A DNA stretch of 64,000 bases. Source: SIG299 sp045531895 (GTDB lineage Bacteria > Bacillota > Clostridia > Lachnospirales > Lachnospiraceae). The number at the start of each line of letters is the position of its first letter. Position 1 is the stretch's first letter. The stretch spans positions 1 through 64,000 of the forward strand of contig JAZSEW010000016.1 of NCBI GenBank assembly GCA_045531895.1, given 5' to 3'. Position numbers and translations under genes: made by a program. Below are positions 7,581 through 16,016 of the stretch, in pieces. The notes under the pieces are model-generated. The model was given only the letters and a program-made list of their open reading frames with translations, did no database searches and was not told the origin of the DNA.

Positions 7581-8972
7581 TTATATTGTATCTCCAAAAG
7601 CAATCTTCTTCCACTTGCCTCTTATATAGAAAATAGTTGTGAATACTGCACCAAGCACCCAGGAACACAGCAGGGAGATAAAAACACATCTCTGGTCACC
7701 GTTTGGCAGTTCTGCTGTTTTAGTCAGATGTGCAATGGTATATGCCACCGGCACACGAATGAGTACGGTAGTTACTAAGGAAATCCACATCGGAGTCAAA
7801 GTATCACCGGCACCACGCATCACACCGGATAAGCTCTGGGTTACCGCCATGGCAATATAGCCGACAGCAATAATCCCCATCATATCACGGCTCAAATCTA
7901 CTAATTCTGTGGTGTCTGTAAAAATACCCATTAGTTGCTTACCAAACAGTAAAATCATGGTGGTCATAAAGGTTGAAGTTAAAACTGCTACCAGTGTTCC
8001 CTGCTTTGCGCCCTTTACGACACGGTCATACTTACCGGCTCCCACATTCTGTCCGGCATAGGTAGTCATTGCTGTACCAAAGGAAAAGTTCGGAAGCATG
8101 GCAAATCCATCCACACGCATGACAATAACGTTGGCCGCAATAAACTGCTCACCAAAGCTGTTGGTTAAGGATTGTACCACAATCATCGCCATGGAAAAGA
8201 TTGCCTGAGTCAGACCGGATGGTACACCCAGTTTGATTACTCCAAGAGAATACTTTTTATTTAACTTCATGTAATGAGGCTTCATATCAAAATATTCCAT
8301 CATCTTTGTCAAACGACGATAACAGAGGATAGCGGATACTGTCTGCGCAATAATGGTAGCCCATGCCACACCGGCAACCCCCATATTAAACTGTCCTACA
8401 AATAAAATATCCAATACAATGTTAATTACGGTTGCTGCTAACAAATATACCAGAGAAGAAAAGGCATCACCAAGACCTCGTAAAATACCACCTAAAATAT
8501 TATAGTAGGCACTACCTATACATCCTACCAGAAGAATCAGCAGGTAAGAATGGCACCAGTCTAAAATACTGTCCGGTGTTTTTAACATAATTAACAAAGG
8601 TTTTGTAACAAATACCGCCAACACCATAATAATCAAAGATGCGATAGCAGTTAACGTAATACAGTTACCAATGGTATAAGAAAGCTCCTCTCTTTGCTTT
8701 GCACCAAAATACTGGGAAACCAGAATTCCGGCACCCATACTGATACCAACAAATAAAACTAACAATAAGTTCAGAATCGGCGCAGAACTTCCAACAGCGG
8801 ATAACGCAAGGTCACCAACATACTTACCAACGACAATACTATCCACGGTACTATACAGCTGCTGCGCAATGTTACCGATAAGCATCGGCAGGGTAAACAT
8901 AACAATCTGCTTCCATGGTTCACCAACGGTCATATCCGTTGCCTGAAATAATTTCTTCACACGTTCTAACAC
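7581..8972 (-). CDS. MATE family efflux transporter
   Basis: This 463-residue integral membrane protein has two similar halves of about six helices each. Family motifs are MFTLPMLIGNIAQQLYSTVD in the first half and GVPSGLTQAIFSMAMIVVQS in the second. MATE proteins export drugs and cationic metabolites in exchange for Na+ or H+. The first codon is GTG with AAAGGAG 9 bp upstream. It lies 50 bp after the helicase gene on the same strand and may be read from the same transcript. The substrate is unknown. A second, distinct MATE gene lies at 40054-41406. Confidence 0.9.
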   Translation of the reverse strand: MLERVKKLFQATDMTVGEPWKQIVMFTLPMLIGNIAQQLYSTVDSIVVGKYVGDLALSAVGSSAPILNLLLVLFVGISMGAGILVSQYFGAKQREELSYTIGNCITLTAIASLIIMVLAVFVTKPLLIMLKTPDSILDWCHSYLLILLVGCIGSAYYNILGGILRGLGDAFSSLVYLLAATVINIVLDILFVGQFNMGVAGVAWATIIAQTVSAILCYRRLTKMMEYFDMKPHYMKLNKKYSLGVIKLGVPSGLTQAIFSMAMIVVQSLTNSFGEQFIAANVIVMRVDGFAMLPNFSFGTAMTTYAGQNVGAGKYDRVVKGAKQGTLVAVLTSTFMTTMILLFGKQLMGIFTDTTELVDLSRDMMGIIAVGYIAMAVTQSLSGVMRGAGDTLTPMWISLVTTVLIRVPVAYTIAHLTKTAELPNGDQRCVFISLLCSWVLGAVFTTIFYIRGKWKKIAFGDTI

Positions 8973-9022
8973 GAGAAATTTCTCCTTTCACATTCGTACT
9001 TCGCAATCACTTTTATTTCTTC

Positions 9023-10603
9023 TTACTTTTTGTTTGCCGGTTCCACGTTGATGCTCTTGCCCTTAATCTTAGAGTTCTTCATAACCTGAATAACCTCTGC
9101 GGCATATTCTCGCGGAACCTCTACAAACGTATATTTATCATACATATCAATGCTGCCGATTAACTTGCCCGGCATACCGGTTTCTCCGGCAATAGCACCG
9201 AGAATATCTCCCGGACGCACTTTCTGCTTTTTGCCAAGATTAATGAACAGACGCACCATTCCGGCTTCTGCTCCGGTATCACCAAATTCCATGCCCTTTT
9301 CCGGCTCCAGGGAGGTATCAGAATCACCCATCTGCATTTTTAAGAAAGCTGCTGCCACCTCTAAAGAAGAAATGTCATACTCGTTTACCTTTTCCTCAAT
9401 GAGTCGAATCATCTCTTCCAAATCATTGTTTTCAATCACCTCAAAGACGCGGTCCATAATCTTTTCCGCCTTGATAGCACTTACATCATTCAAGGAAGGA
9501 ATCGGCTGTAACTGCACCTTTGTCTTGCAGTAGCGCATGATGTCCTTTAATTTGTAAATTTCTCTGCCTACCACAAAGCTGAACGCACGACCTGTTCTGC
9601 CTGCGCGGCCGGTTCTGCCGATACGATGCACATAATATTCATCATCCTGCGGAATATCGTAATTAAATACTGCTTCCACATCGTCTACGTCAATGCCTCT
9701 GGCGGCCACATCTGTTGCTACCAGAATATCTGTCTTGCCACTGCGGAAGGTTTCCATAACGCGGTCACGCTGCACCTGCTTTAAATCACCATGGAGTGCC
9801 TCTGCAAAATAGCCGCGAAGCTGCAGAGCGGAAACCAGTTCATCCACCTGCTTCTTTGTATTGCAAAACACCAAAGAAAGCTTCGGGTCATACATATCAA
9901 GCAATCGGCAAAGCACTTCCAGCTTGGTGTTCGGTCTTACTTCATAATAATATTGTTCAATCTTCGGTACGGTAAGTTCTTTTTTCACTACCTTGACCAG
10001 TGCCGCGTCCTTCTGATAAGTGCCGACGATTTCCATAATCGGCTTTGGCATAGTAGCAGAGAACAGCAACGTCTGGCGCTCCTCCGGAAGATCCTGTAAA
10101 ATCGTTTCAATATCCTCACGGAAGCCCATGTTTAACATTTCGTCTGCTTCATCTAACGTAATCATGCGTACCTGATCCATCTTTAATGTATGACGGCGCA
10201 TATGGTCCATGACACGTCCCGGTGTACCGATGACAATCTGCACTCCACCCTTTAAGGAGCGAATCTGCTTGGAAATATCCTGACCGCCATAGATTGGCAA
10301 CACCTTAATGCCATGCATAAACTTTGCCAGCTTTCTGATTTCCTCCGCCACCTGAATCGCAAGTTCTCTGGTTGGACACAAAATCAATGCCTGCAACGCC
10401 CTGCTCTTTGGATTTACCATCTGCAGCATCGGAATACCGAAGGCTGCGGTTTTTCCGGTACCGGTCTGAGCCTGACCGATGATATCTCTTCCTTCCATGA
10501 CTACCGGAATGGCTTCCGCCTGAATCGGTGTCATTTCTTCAAAACCCATCTCTTGTACGGCACGCAGAATCGGTGCCTGTAATTCCATTTCATCAAATCT
10601 CAT
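9023..10603 (-). CDS. DEAD-box ATP-dependent RNA helicase with DbpA-type RNA-binding domain
   Basis: The 526-residue protein carries the full helicase set: Q motif with PIQAEAIP, Walker A AQTGTGKT, PTRELAIQ, TPGRVMDH, DEAD, SAT, ATDVAARGID and HRIGRTGRAGRTG. Residues after about 440 form the DbpA-like RNA-binding domain (VRLFINLGKKQKVRPGDILG). Such CshA/DeaD proteins unwind rRNA or mRNA duplexes in ribosome assembly and cold adaptation. The start is placed at 10603 because a longer frame to 10654 would begin inside the promoter spacer. It is transcribed divergently from the XRE-aminotransferase gene. Confidence 0.93.
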   Translation of the reverse strand: MRFDEMELQAPILRAVQEMGFEEMTPIQAEAIPVVMEGRDIIGQAQTGTGKTAAFGIPMLQMVNPKSRALQALILCPTRELAIQVAEEIRKLAKFMHGIKVLPIYGGQDISKQIRSLKGGVQIVIGTPGRVMDHMRRHTLKMDQVRMITLDEADEMLNMGFREDIETILQDLPEERQTLLFSATMPKPIMEIVGTYQKDAALVKVVKKELTVPKIEQYYYEVRPNTKLEVLCRLLDMYDPKLSLVFCNTKKQVDELVSALQLRGYFAEALHGDLKQVQRDRVMETFRSGKTDILVATDVAARGIDVDDVEAVFNYDIPQDDEYYVHRIGRTGRAGRTGRAFSFVVGREIYKLKDIMRYCKTKVQLQPIPSLNDVSAIKAEKIMDRVFEVIENNDLEEMIRLIEEKVNEYDISSLEVAAAFLKMQMGDSDTSLEPEKGMEFGDTGAEAGMVRLFINLGKKQKVRPGDILGAIAGETGMPGKLIGSIDMYDKYTFVEVPREYAAEVIQVMKNSKIKGKSINVEPANKK

Positions 10604-10644
10604 ATTAGCTTTCTTTTCCTCACTTCTATTTACACTAAAAAAAT

Positions 10645-10673
10645 AGTTTATCATGATTTTTTATGAACGTCAA
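10645..10673 (-). promoter_or_regulatory. Promoter of the DEAD-box helicase gene
   Basis: TTGACG at 10673-10668 and TAAACT at 10650-10645 are 17 bp apart on the minus strand. This places the transcript start near 10638 and rules out the upstream ATG at 10654 as a start codon. Confidence 0.75.
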
Positions 10674-10686
10674 GGACAGGTGGAAA

Positions 10687-10830
10687 TTGAACTTTTTCTT
10701 ATGCTCCGCAGTTTGAAATTGAACTTTTTTTTGTTTTTTAAATTTCAGTATTGAACTTTTCTTTATTATCATGTATAATCATCTCAATGATTACAAGCAA
10801 AAAAAGGAGCAGCATAGTGGAAAGTTCAAA
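10687..10830. repeat. Phased TTGAACTTTT boxes, likely operators
   Basis: TTGAACTTTT occurs at 10687-10696, 10719-10728 and 10751-10760, exactly 32 bp apart, or three helical turns. The third copy is also the -35 box of the XRE-aminotransferase promoter. A fourth, inverted copy (AAAGTTCAAA, 10821-10830) lies in the first codons of that gene. The same-face spacing suggests cooperative binding, most simply by the gene's own XRE domain. The first box is 14 bp upstream of the helicase -35 box, so both genes could be affected. Confidence 0.6.
10751..10779 (+). promoter_or_regulatory. Promoter of the XRE-aminotransferase gene
   Basis: TTGAAC (10751-10756) and TATAAT (10774-10779) are spaced by 17 bp. 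The -35 box is part of the third TTGAACTTTT repeat, so a protein bound there would block RNA polymerase. Confidence 0.8.
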
Positions 10831-12295
10831 TTTTGCAACCCGACTGAACGATTTATTAAAGAAAAAAGGAATAAAGCAAATCGATTTGGTTCGTATTGCC
10901 GAAGAAAAAGATATTAAGTTAGGAAAAAGCCACATCAGCCAATATGTTTCCGGAAAAACAGTTCCACGAAAAGAAATACTGCAGTTTCTGGCAGATGTCC
11001 TGGAAGTTGAGGCAGACTGGTTATTAGGAAAAGAAAAAACAAATAAAAAAATAGAACAGAAAGAAGTAGGTAGCATCATGAGAGAATTTAAAAAATCTGC
11101 AAAATTAGATAATGTATTATATGACGTTCGTGGTCCTGTTGTAGAAGAGGCAGACCGCATGATACACGAAGGAACTCAGGTACTGAAGCTTAACATCGGT
11201 AATCCGGCTCCTTTCAGTTTCTGTGCTCCGGATGAAGTTATTTACGACATGCGCAGACAGTTAACAGAATGCGAAGGTTACTCCGATTCCAAGGGACTGT
11301 TCTCTGCAAGAAAAGCCATTATGCAGTATGCCCAGCTCAAAAACATACCTAACGTTACCATGGATGACATTTACACCGGCAACGGTGCCAGTGAATTGAT
11401 TAACTTAAGTATGTCTGCTCTGTTAGATGACGGCGATGAAGTGTTAATTCCATCCCCTGACTACCCTCTTTGGACCGCCTGCGTTACCCTTGCCGGTGGT
11501 AAGGCCGTACATTACATCTGTGATGAACAGGCAGAATGGTATCCGGACATCGAAGACATGAAGAAAAAGGTTACCTCCAAAACAAAAGCAATTGTTATTA
11601 TCAATCCAAACAATCCAACCGGTTCTCTGTATCCAAAGGAAGTCCTGGAGCAGATTGTGGCACTTGCAAGAGAACATCAGTTAATGATTTTTTCCGATGA
11701 AATTTACGACCGTCTGGTTATGGATGATTTAGAGCACATTTCCATTGCTTCTCTGGCACCGGATTTATTCTGCGTTACCTTCAGTGGCTTATCCAAGTCC
11801 CACATGATTGCAGGATTTAGAATCGGCTGGATGATTTTAAGCGGAAACAAGGCTATTGCAAAGGACTACATTCAGGGACTTAACATGCTTTCCAACATGC
11901 GACTGTGCTCCAACGTTCCGGCACAGTCCATCGTGCAGACTGCACTTGGCGGCTACCAGAGCGTAAAGAACTACATCGTTCCGGGAGGAAGAATTTACGA
12001 GCAAAGAGAGTACGTGTATAAGACGTTGAATGATATTCCGGGCATTTCTGCCGTAAAGCCAAAGGCTGCCTTTTACATCTTCCCTAAGATAGATGTGAAA
12101 AAGTTCAATATTACCAACGATGAAAAGTTTGCTTTAGATTTACTGCGTGATAAAAAGCTTCTGCTTATCAACGGCAAAGGCTTTAACTGGCATCAGCCGG
12201 ATCATTTCCGTGTAGTATATCTGCCTAGAGTAGAAGTACTGGAAGATGCCATGGGTAAGCTGCGTGACTTTTTAAGCTACTATAAGCAGATGTAA
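10817..12295 (+). CDS. XRE-type DNA-binding domain fused to a class I/II aminotransferase
   Basis: The 492-residue protein begins with a Cro/C1-type helix-turn-helix (RLNDLLKKKGIKQIDLVRIA, then SHISQYVSGKTVP) over about 75 residues. A short Lys-rich linker leads to a complete fold-type I PLP aminotransferase. The PLP lysine is in SGLSKSHMIAGFRIGW, with NPNNPTGS and SDEIYDRL upstream. The enzyme part resembles AlaA-like alanine transaminases. The start is GTG at 10817, after AAAGGAG; frames opening earlier would start inside the promoter. Unlike MocR regulators, the DNA-binding part is XRE, not GntR. It may be an enzyme that controls its own promoter in response to substrate or PLP; that is inference. 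Confidence 0.85.
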   Translation: MESSNFATRLNDLLKKKGIKQIDLVRIAEEKDIKLGKSHISQYVSGKTVPRKEILQFLADVLEVEADWLLGKEKTNKKIEQKEVGSIMREFKKSAKLDNVLYDVRGPVVEEADRMIHEGTQVLKLNIGNPAPFSFCAPDEVIYDMRRQLTECEGYSDSKGLFSARKAIMQYAQLKNIPNVTMDDIYTGNGASELINLSMSALLDDGDEVLIPSPDYPLWTACVTLAGGKAVHYICDEQAEWYPDIEDMKKKVTSKTKAIVIINPNNPTGSLYPKEVLEQIVALAREHQLMIFSDEIYDRLVMDDLEHISIASLAPDLFCVTFSGLSKSHMIAGFRIGWMILSGNKAIAKDYIQGLNMLSNMRLCSNVPAQSIVQTALGGYQSVKNYIVPGGRIYEQREYVYKTLNDIPGISAVKPKAAFYIFPKIDVKKFNITNDEKFALDLLRDKKLLLINGKGFNWHQPDHFRVVYLPRVEVLEDAMGKLRDFLSYYKQM

Positions 12296-12345
12296 TTCTT
12301 TCCAAGAAACACTTCACGAACATTATAAAAGTACTCCTATCACAT

Positions 12346-12390
12346 AAAAAAACCTTCCGGCGCCAGCTGTCTGACACCGGAAGGTTTTTT
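12346..12390. terminator. Bidirectional terminator
   Basis: AAAAAAACCTTCCGG and CCGGAAGGTTTTTT form a strong stem with U-tracts on both strands. It serves the convergent XRE-aminotransferase gene and the minus-strand nucleotidase gene. Confidence 0.9.
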
Positions 12391-12416
12391 ATGCTATAGT
12401 TCTTATGTTTATCAAA

Positions 12417-14273
12417 TTATTCCGCAGGAATAACCAGTTCCTGTCCGATACGGATAATATCAGGATTTGCAATACTATCCTTGTTTGCTTCATAAATCTT
12501 CTTCCAAAGATTTTCTGCACCAAGCAATTCCTTTGCAATCTTTCTTAAATAGTCACCCTTTACTACAGTGTATGTCTTTGGCTCTACACCAGGCTCAACT
12601 TCCGGTTCTTCCACAGGCTCAGTTACCTCAGGAAGAATAATGGTAATATTGCCTGCCGGCTCCTTGAATTCCTCACCAATAACGCCGTTCATGGAATTTA
12701 CATATGCGATTAATGCATCTGCATCCACGATTTCGGTCTGAACAACATATTCTGCCTGTCCAAATACATAGTAAGTATCACCACCTGCTGCGGTAAAGTT
12801 ATTTGTTGCAATGTAATATGTATCTGTTAAGCTGAATTCCTTACCACCAACAGATGTAATTGTTACTCTGCTGCCCGGCTTTGCAGGTGCATAATATGTG
12901 GAATCCGGATAAAGTGCACCATTTTCATAAGGAACTGTAGTATCCAAAGTAAATTCGATACCTGCAGTCTGAGGGAATGCACCGGATGTTTCCGGACAAA
13001 TGAAGCAGGCTGCTTCTAATGCTTCTAACAGCTGTGCACCAGTAACACCAATAATTGTTACAGAATTACCAAACGGGAATACTGTCATTAAAGTATTCAT
13101 GGAAATATCTCCCGCCGGAATGCTTGCACGGATACCACCACCATTGGAAATTGCACCATCCACAGTAATACCAAGTTCATATTCTGTTGCATAGGTAGTT
13201 GCAGCATACTGATATGCACCTGCTGCAAAATTACCAAGATTTGTTTCCTGGCTTCTTACTACCGGCTTGTCACCAACTAAATCATATTCAGTCTTTGCAA
13301 ATAATGCATTGTAAGCTGCTGCCACTTCATCCGCTTTAGTCTTAACTAATGCTGCTACCTCTGCATTTCTTTCGCCTGCATAATCTGCCGCGGAAAGTAA
13401 GGTAGCTGTCGTTGTTGTTCCGTCATAAACTACTACACCCAGATTATTTAAGTAGTTACCTGTGCTCACTACAAGTGTATCCTTTACCTTAGTGCCGTTT
13501 TCAAATACAGTATGGCTGTGACCGTCGATAAACAGGTTAATTCCTGTCACCTTCTCTAACAGGTCTGTAGAACGGTTGCCTGCACTTTCATCATCTACGC
13601 CAAGATGTCCGATACAAATAATATAATTACAACCTGCTGCCTTTAATTCATCGACTTGAGCCTGTGCACAGGCAAACAGTTCTTCACCTGCAAGGAAAGA
13701 AATCTTCTTTACATTTAAAGGACTTGCCTTTGTCTGTGTTTCCGGAGTATCAAGACCAAACACACCAACCTTTAAATCACCAAACTCAAAAACAGTATTT
13801 GCACCAAATTCAGGCTTCCCCGTTTCCTTGCTTAAGATATTTGCATCCAGAACAGAGAATTCCGCCGCCTTAACAAGTTCTACCATGTTGTCATAACCGT
13901 AATCCAATTCGTGGTTACCAAGGCTGATTGCATCGTAACCTGCCGCATTCATAAATTCAATTGCACTCATACCCTTATAATAGCTTACCAGAGTATGTCC
14001 CTGTGCAAAGTCACCTGCATCCAGCAGTAATACATTTGCGCCAAGGCCCTTGTAGTATTCCTTCGCTGCTGCTACAGCGTCAATACCCATGTGGCCATTT
14101 TCCACATCAGCTTCAAAATAACCATGAATGTCGTTTGTGTGAAGAACAACCAGTTTGCCGGTCATGTCTTCGGTTTCCTCTGCTCTTACTGTTACCATGC
14201 CTGTCATCATGGTGGAAACTACCATCACCAAGGTCAGGACCATTGTCAGCAAGGACTTCTTCATTTTTTTCAT
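12417..14273 (-). CDS. Secreted 5'-nucleotidase/2',3'-cyclic phosphodiesterase with C-terminal LysM
   Basis: The 618-residue protein starts with an N-terminal signal peptide (KSLLTMVLTLVMVVSTMMTG). The UshA-like metallophosphatase domain has VLHTNDIHGYFE, LLLDAGDFAQG, SLGNHELDYG and IDGHSHTVFENG, which give the two-metal site. A 5'-nucleotidase C-terminal domain follows (AISNGGGIRASIPAGDISM). The last 50 residues are a LysM domain (YTVVKGDYLRKIAKELLG) that should bind peptidoglycan. It therefore likely salvages nucleotides at the cell wall. The start at 14273 follows TTTAGGAGGG; longer frames lack an RBS. It is monocistronic. Confidence 0.92.
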   Translation of the reverse strand: MKKMKKSLLTMVLTLVMVVSTMMTGMVTVRAEETEDMTGKLVVLHTNDIHGYFEADVENGHMGIDAVAAAKEYYKGLGANVLLLDAGDFAQGHTLVSYYKGMSAIEFMNAAGYDAISLGNHELDYGYDNMVELVKAAEFSVLDANILSKETGKPEFGANTVFEFGDLKVGVFGLDTPETQTKASPLNVKKISFLAGEELFACAQAQVDELKAAGCNYIICIGHLGVDDESAGNRSTDLLEKVTGINLFIDGHSHTVFENGTKVKDTLVVSTGNYLNNLGVVVYDGTTTTATLLSAADYAGERNAEVAALVKTKADEVAAAYNALFAKTEYDLVGDKPVVRSQETNLGNFAAGAYQYAATTYATEYELGITVDGAISNGGGIRASIPAGDISMNTLMTVFPFGNSVTIIGVTGAQLLEALEAACFICPETSGAFPQTAGIEFTLDTTVPYENGALYPDSTYYAPAKPGSRVTITSVGGKEFSLTDTYYIATNNFTAAGGDTYYVFGQAEYVVQTEIVDADALIAYVNSMNGVIGEEFKEPAGNITIILPEVTEPVEEPEVEPGVEPKTYTVVKGDYLRKIAKELLGAENLWKKIYEANKDSIANPDIIRIGQELVIPAE

Positions 14274-14441
14274 ATCGTTCCCTCCTAAACTTTTTTGTCC
14301 CATGGACATCCTTATTGTATCTCTTTCGCCTTTTTCATGCAATATATTTTGCCACATTTTTCTTATTTTTTGACCTGGTTTTACACAAATCATATCTTAT
14401 TGTCCAATGGTTTGACGATTTTAACTGACATTAATTTTTTA

Positions 14442-14492
14442 TTGACATTTATTAGGTAATATGTTACCATTTATAAAAAGTAATACATTACC
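14442..14492 (+). promoter_or_regulatory. marR-type gene promoter with two operator-like repeats
   Basis: TTGACA (14442-14447) and TACCAT (14465-14470) are 17 bp apart. Two related inverted repeats overlap this promoter: GGTAATATGTTACC at 14455-14468 and GTAATACATTAC at 14480-14491. They share GTAA/TTAC half-sites and cover the -10 region and the start site. This is the usual layout of MarR autorepression. Confidence 0.7.
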
Positions 14493-14513
14493 TTTTTTTA
14501 AAGGAGTACAACT

Positions 14514-14993
14514 ATGGATTTTAAACAAGTAATGCACCATGAAAATATTGATTTTTCGGGCACAGAAGCTCCTTACTTTTTACTGGGGCTGCTCAGTGCC
14601 TTTGACAACCGTTTTCAGGCAGTTGCCGATAAACTGATTGGCGAAATCAGTTGGAAACAGTTCTTCGCCATTATCTGCATCAATCTGTGCAAAGAACCGC
14701 CAACCTTGAAAGAGCTGGCTGAAATCATGGGCAGTTCACACCAGAACACAAAGCAGATTTTGCTTAAGTTGGAAAAGAAGGGCTTTGTCGCTATTACGCA
14801 GGACGGAGTCGACAGGCGCAAGCAACGTATTTCCTTGACGAAGCATTGTCTTGCCTTCTGCGCCTCCAATGATAATAAGAGTATGCGGGCAGTTAACACC
14901 ATGTTTAGTGACATTCCTGAGGAACAGCTGCGCATTACCATTCAAACCATTATGCAGATGGAAAATAATTTAAAGGAGCTTACCTATGAATAA
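14514..14993 (+). CDS. MarR family transcriptional regulator
   Basis: This 159-residue protein has the MarR winged helix: LKELAEIMGSSHQNTKQILL as the DNA-reading helices and KKGFVAITQDGVDRRKQRIS as the wing with the conserved D-x-R-x-x-x. AAAGGAG lies 8 bp upstream of the start. The gene overlaps the start of a decayed flavodoxin gene by 8 bp, which was probably its regulatory target. MarR proteins usually sense phenolics, oxidants or antibiotics; the signal here is unknown. Inverted repeats in its promoter suggest autoregulation. Confidence 0.88.
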   Translation: MDFKQVMHHENIDFSGTEAPYFLLGLLSAFDNRFQAVADKLIGEISWKQFFAIICINLCKEPPTLKELAEIMGSSHQNTKQILLKLEKKGFVAITQDGVDRRKQRISLTKHCLAFCASNDNKSMRAVNTMFSDIPEEQLRITIQTIMQMENNLKELTYE

Positions 14994-15161
14994 CGGAATC
15001 ATTTTATATCAATCCAAATACGGAGCAACAAAAAAATACGCTGACTGGCTGAAGGAAGCCACCGGCTTTGACTGTATTGAAACTAAAAAGGCCGACATCA
15101 GAACTGCGACTGGACAGATAAAAAATATCTGGAGCTGTTATTGAAGTTTATTGAAAAATAG
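14986..15161 (+). pseudogene. Flavodoxin-domain gene with an internal deletion
   Basis: ATG at 14986 overlaps the marR stop. The first 38 codons encode a flavodoxin N-terminus (GIILYQSKYGATKKYADWL) with the phosphate-binding SKYGATKKYA loop. Near 15105 the frame leaves the family sequence and stops within 15 codons. In another frame, 15107-15161 reads CDWTDKKYLELLLKFIEK and stop, which looks like the C-terminus of the same protein. About two thirds of the gene is therefore missing, with a frame change at the junction. The joined product could not bind FMN normally. Confidence 0.75.
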
Positions 15162-15263
15162 GCATCTGCTACCCCCGGTTGCGGCATTGTCACCTCGTGT
15201 ATGCAGTATTCTATCGCCCTGTTTGCTATGCTGAATGTGAAAGGAGGAACAATTAAAATTACC

Positions 15264-15740
15264 ATGGAACTATCCGAAAAATTATTTCAGTTACGAAAAA
15301 AACAAGGTCTTTCACAAGAGCAGCTGGCGGAGCGATTAAATGTGTCCCGCCAGGCAATTTCCAAATGGGAATCCGGAACCGCCACACCTGAAACAGATAA
15401 ACTGCTTGCCATCAGCAATTATTTTCAGGTTTCGCTGGATTATTTAATGAAAAGTGACAGCGATTCGGAAAATACCGACAGCAGTTCTGCCAACAAAATA
15501 ACAGACACTACAACAGAATCCTCTTCTGCTGTCAACCTTCCGGGCATCATTTTAAGTGTAAGCGGAATACTTGCTTTATGCATTTGGGGACTTCTCTCCA
15601 TATTTCGTCCGGAAACTTCTGAACAGCTTGGCGAGTCTTCTATGATTACCATAGACGGCAATGGAGCATTTCTTTTGTTATGCATTGCCGCCATTATTTT
15701 CGGCGCATGGCTGCTTTTGAAGGACCGCTCTTCTAAGTAA
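15264..15740 (+). CDS. XRE family regulator with two membrane helices
   Basis: The 158-residue protein begins with a classic HTH_3 domain (QEQLAERLNVSRQAISKWES) over residues 1-65. A Ser/Thr/Asp-rich linker leads to two hydrophobic segments (residues 93-112 and 133-152). Such membrane-tethered XRE regulators are common in Clostridia. The start at 15264 begins with the usual MELSEKLFQLRK; the AAAGGAGG is somewhat far, 16 bp upstream. A small membrane protein gene follows after 11 bp, suggesting an operon. Target genes are unknown. Confidence 0.8.
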   Translation: MELSEKLFQLRKKQGLSQEQLAERLNVSRQAISKWESGTATPETDKLLAISNYFQVSLDYLMKSDSDSENTDSSSANKITDTTTESSSAVNLPGIILSVSGILALCIWGLLSIFRPETSEQLGESSMITIDGNGAFLLLCIAAIIFGAWLLLKDRSSK

Positions 15741-15751
15741 AGGAGCTTTCT

Positions 15752-15976
15752 ATGAAAAAAAAATTATCTAAAGTATTTACAATCCTCGCACTGTTATTAT
15801 CCCATATTATGTGTGCCGTGGTCACTTATCACTACAGCTATCTGCTTCATTGCGGCAGACATGGAGGTTGCAGCGCACCGGCTTATGTGGCACTGTTTTA
15901 CGCGATTCCGTTCGTCATTGGAATTCTAGTGTGTATAGTGCTGACAATTGTATTTAAAAAGAAAAACAATAACTAA
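15752..15976 (+). CDS. Small two-helix membrane protein
   Basis: The 74-residue protein has two hydrophobic segments (residues 9-27 and 45-67) separated by a loop rich in His, Cys and Gly (HCGRHGGCSAP). An AAAGGAG lies 8 bp upstream, and the gene lies 11 bp after the XRE regulator. I do not recognise a family. The position suggests that it works with, or is controlled by, the membrane-bound regulator. Confidence 0.7.
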   Translation: MKKKLSKVFTILALLLSHIMCAVVTYHYSYLLHCGRHGGCSAPAYVALFYAIPFVIGILVCIVLTIVFKKKNNN

Positions 15977-16016
15977 CCTTGATTCTTTCATCTTTTCAAG
16001 TAAAAGGAGTCTTTCC

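Noticed and set aside
10751..10816. N-terminal extension of the XRE-aminotransferase protein starting at 10751
   Set aside because: This start would overlap the -35 box of its own promoter, while GTG at 10817 has a proper RBS.
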